Positions 7,940 to 8,957 of a stretch of DNA of 8,957 nucleotides are shown one piece after another. Each line of letters begins with the position of its first letter. Within the stretch, counting starts at the first letter, position 1. Both the position numbers and the translations under genes were made by a program. The notes under the pieces are model-generated. The model did not search any database. It had not been told where the DNA came from and saw nothing but the letters and a program-made list of their open reading frames with translations. Origin of the DNA: an uncultured Bacteroides sp. (lineage in GTDB: Bacteria > Bacteroidota > Bacteroidia > Bacteroidales > Bacteroidaceae); the NCBI GenBank assembly GCA_900557355.1, contig USSR01000248.1:1-8957 (forward strand), read 5' to 3'.

Positions 7940-7974
7940 TGACGTCATATATTCTTATAATCTCTGACGCCATA
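7940..7974. repeat. Direct repeat TGACGYCATA, two copies
   Basis: TGACGTCATA at 7940-7949 and TGACGCCATA at 7965-7974 differ by one base and are 25 bases apart start to start. The first contains the palindrome TGACGTCA. They lie in the middle of the 230-bp segment enclosed by the long inverted repeat, with the plus-strand TATAAT between them. Paired protein-binding sites are possible, but a chance repeat cannot be excluded. Confidence 0.3.
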
Positions 7975-7983
7975 CTCTGCATC

Positions 7984-8029
7984 CATACGATGTTTCCGTA
8001 TGTAAATATGTATGTAAGCTTGCGCTTAC
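7984..8029. repeat. Two adjacent short hairpins beside the right inverted-repeat arm
   Basis: Hairpin one is CATACG (7984-7989), loop ATGTTTC, CGTATG (7997-8002). Hairpin two is GTAAGC (8014-8019), a 4-base loop, GCTTAC (8024-8029); on the minus strand the loop is GCAA, a stable GNRA tetraloop. Hairpin two overlaps the first two bases of the right 25-bp arm. Neither has a T-run, so they are not simple terminators. They may be parts of a recombination site or of leader RNA structure. Confidence 0.4.
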
Positions 8030-8338
8030 TTTGTTGACCATGGACAGCGGTTATTATTTCATGGTGTCTCATCTGCACCGACATTTTCAAGCTGTCTTGC
8101 TGTCAACTATTCAATTAGAAAAACTTAACATTGGTCATCACGTTGGCTAGGCGTTCGCAATGTTTTACAGGTATTGTGGCTATTTTTTAATCTGTTTTCC
8201 TGCCACATGCTTATATTACATTCCAAGCAAATATTTGTCTACCACTTTTTTCCACATTTTCTGACAAAATATAATTTTCAGCATTTTTACCAGTCACAAC
8301 CATCACACGAGCCCTTATAAATCATCGGGCAGCCACTA

Positions 8339-8497
8339 TTATGCTGCACTTCCACCTGCTATTTCCTGCCCCAAATAGGCTATCAACAACTCTTCCAAAG
8401 TTGATTGTTCACCGTATGACATGGTTACTTTTATGGTATTCCCTTTACCCGTATCCATCTTAATTGTCTTTGCTTTAATATCTATTTTTTCCTCCAT
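8339..8497 (-). CDS. Small hypothetical protein, possible recombinase-module accessory (52 aa)
   Basis: This short ORF begins MEEKIDIKAK at the ATG at 8497, 8 nt after the SD GGAGG (8510-8506), and ends with TAA at 8341-8339. An upstream in-frame ATG at 8512 overlaps the SD and is unlikely to be used. The product is 52 residues, acidic and lysine rich, with a core KVTMSYGEQSTLEELLIAYL (strand then amphipathic helix). I do not recognise a named family. The core pattern V..(S/T)(Y/F)....(S/T)(L/I)..(L/V)(L/M)..Y(L/I) is shared with the 60-residue ORF at 7511-7693, suggesting distant paralogues. It lies directly after a strong intrinsic terminator, so its expression may depend on terminator read-through. 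The strong SD and coding-like composition support a real gene; function is unknown. Confidence 0.62.
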   Translation of the reverse strand: MEEKIDIKAKTIKMDTGKGNTIKVTMSYGEQSTLEELLIAYLGQEIAGGSAA

Positions 8498-8505
8498 CTG
8501 CGTTA

Positions 8506-8510
8506 CCTCC
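8506..8510 (-). promoter_or_regulatory. Ribosome binding site that fixes the start of the 52-residue ORF
   Basis: GGAGG on the minus strand lies 8 nt before the ATG at 8497 and overlaps the alternative ATG at 8512-8510, which rules that one out as the main start. It begins only 3 bases after the T-run of the terminator at 8514-8570, so folding of that hairpin could influence ribosome access or gene expression. Confidence 0.7.
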
Positions 8511-8513
8511 ATT

Positions 8514-8570
8514 AAAAAAATCGCTACCCATAGCTCATTTGAAAATGCATAAACTATGGATAACGATTTT
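8514..8570 (-). terminator. Strong intrinsic terminator or attenuator before the small ORF
   Basis: On the minus strand, AAAATCGTTATCCATAG (8570-8554) pairs with 8533-8517 in a 17-bp stem with two G-U wobbles. It is followed by a run of seven T (8520-8514; the last stem bases share part of the run). The 20-base loop has its own 5-bp stem (CATTT/AAATG). On the plus strand the two wobbles become C-A mismatches, so the structure is built for minus-strand RNA. It would end a transcript coming from the structured-RNA block. Alternatively it attenuates the small ORF, whose SD starts 3 bases later. Confidence 0.75.
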
Positions 8571-8599
8571 GGTTATCACTAATTCTGTTTTGGACTTCT

Positions 8600-8870
8600 C
8601 TTAACGTCCTATGAAGGTATACGCCGGTCTTTCTGACCCCTCATCGCCCCGTATACGTAGAGGTGTACTCCCCTCCGGGAATTACAGATGAGCCACTATC
8701 TGTGTTCACGACGCCCTTCTCCATTCCGGAGAAGCACTATCTCCCCTACCTGCATTACGGGGATCGGGACGAACTTCTCGCCCCTCATGGGTTATTATCC
8801 TTACGCAACATACCTGCTCCCGCATTGCCCGAACTTCCGTCCAGCCTCTTGACCTTCATCTCTCAATCCA
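8600..8870 (-). ncRNA. Candidate structured RNA (family not identified)
   Basis: This block is clearly richer in G and C than the surrounding DNA and is densely folded. Stems: GTATACG 8617-8623 with CGTATAC 8650-8656, enclosing GGTC/GACC 8626-8638; TCCC/GGGA 8669-8680; ACAGAT/ATCTGT 8684-8703; CTTCTCC/GGAGAAG 8716-8734; GGGACGA/TCGCCCC 8766-8784. The last stem has a G-U wobble on the minus strand but an A-C mismatch on the plus strand, which favours minus-strand RNA. A minus-strand terminator follows at 8514-8570. Frames on either strand give no recognisable protein. It could be a free-standing ncRNA, a cis-regulatory leader of the small ORF, or part of an intron or transposon RNA extending past the right edge. 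I found no T-box, RNase P, tmRNA, or group II domain V signature. The ends are approximate. Confidence 0.5.
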
Positions 8871-8957
8871 TCAGCCTACTAATATGATAACTGTGACTTT
8901 CATCCTGCGGGTATATGATCCGTAATTTTACTCAAATCTGTAACTGATATTCAGTTG

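Larger units (their letters stand above)
7773..8052. repeat. 25-bp imperfect inverted repeat flanking a 230-bp segment
   Basis: The plus-strand 25 bases at 8028-8052 begin ACTTTGTTGACCATGG and end AGCGGTT. They match the minus strand of 7773-7797 at 22 of 25 positions (ACTTTGTTAACTATGG...AGCGGTT). The differences are G/A, C/T and C/G. Weaker similarity continues a few bases outward, and none continues inward. The arms lie just upstream of the small ORF and recombinase operon. Possible roles are recombinase binding or crossover sites, the edges of an invertible segment, or a regulator's paired sites. The enclosed segment has a perfect TATAAT on the plus strand (7956-7961) that points away from the recombinases and lacks a good -35. 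Confidence 0.6.
7694..8338. other. 645-base dyad-rich stretch without a convincing gene
   Basis: This AT-rich, non-coding stretch separates two small ORFs. It holds the long inverted repeat, the perfect palindrome, two direct repeats and two hairpins listed separately. It also has AACATTG (8127-8133) facing CAATGTT (8158-8164), TGTGGC (8175-8180) facing GCCACA (8202-8207), and a tandem GCTGTC at 8091-8096 and 8099-8104. A 30-codon minus-strand ORF at 8211-8303 (MVVTGKNAENYILSENVEKS...) has AAGGG 8 nt upstream but no recognisable product. An AAGGAGG at 7749-7743 is followed by ATT rather than ATG, perhaps a dead leader ORF. The many dyads next to recombinase genes suit attachment sites, resolution sites or operators. 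No promoter of good quality was found on the minus strand. Confidence 0.55.

Noticed and set aside
7631..7942. Plus-strand ORF of 103 codons upstream of the recombinases
   Set aside because: It lies opposite a small ORF with a good SD and crosses the palindrome and an inverted-repeat arm. Its composition (rich in S, N, L, F, C) is typical of antisense AT-rich DNA.
7933..7961. Plus-strand TATAAT at 7956-7961 as a working promoter
   Set aside because: There is no acceptable -35 at 16-18 bases (only ACTGTT/CTGTTT), and there is no plus-strand gene for it to serve. It was kept only as part of the invertible-segment idea.
8078..8106. Minus-strand TTGACA at 8106-8101 as a promoter
   Set aside because: The -35 is perfect, but the bases 16-19 downstream (TGTCGG region) bear no likeness to TATAAT.
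8663..8887. Plus-strand ORF of 74 codons in the structured block
   Set aside because: It is proline/leucine-rich noise opposite the hairpins, with no convincing SD and no family resemblance. It is better explained by the antisense of a GC-rich RNA.
8571..8957. Group II intron, tRNA, rRNA, RNase P or tmRNA identity for the structured block
   Set aside because: None of the conserved signatures (domain V, tRNA arms, RNase P or tmRNA cores) could be found by eye. The identity is left open.
1..8957. CRISPR array
   Set aside because: No regularly spaced direct repeats of 25-40 bases occur anywhere in the window.

Overview
The window looks like part of a mobile or accessory region from a low-GC Gram-positive bacterium, most likely a gut clostridium of the Lachnospiraceae type. 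The reasons are the AT-rich DNA, the strong AGGAGG-type ribosome binding sites, TTG starts, and the style of the three large serine recombinases. I cannot name a species. Every gene I can support lies on the minus strand, so the operons read from high to low coordinates.

Right part (about 8957 to 7511). A GC-richer block (about 8600-8870) packed with hairpins looks like a structured RNA read on the minus strand. It is followed by a strong intrinsic terminator (8514-8570) that ends just before the ribosome binding site of a 52-residue ORF (8339-8497). A 645-base stretch with no convincing gene follows (7694-8338). It is rich in dyads and contains a long imperfect inverted repeat (7773-7797 / 8028-8052). 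Next comes a second small ORF (7511-7693), whose C-terminal pattern resembles that of the first.

Centre (7467 to 2466). Three full-length large serine recombinases are packed as one translationally coupled unit. The first two abut as TAAATG, and the second and third overlap by 38 bases. This is the integration/excision module of a mobile element. Each gene has the catalytic serine, the SRxxR arginines, a recombinase domain, a zinc ribbon and a coiled coil.

Left part (2447 to 1). A separate promoter (2419-2447) precedes a Kiwa anti-phage locus: kwaA (four-helix membrane protein) and kwaB (DUF4868 family). kwaB is split by a single in-frame TAA at codon 189, and the frame is otherwise intact over 317 codons. 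After a spacer that looks like a small insertion relic (about 671-830) comes a gene for a DUF4365 protein with a nuclease-like D...QxK pattern, which runs off the left edge.

Overall reading: a serine-recombinase mobile element beside a defence cargo in which the Kiwa DNA-binding/effector subunit is probably broken. The most interesting unexplained parts are the structured RNA, the inverted-repeat segment upstream of the recombinases, and the kwaB stop codon.
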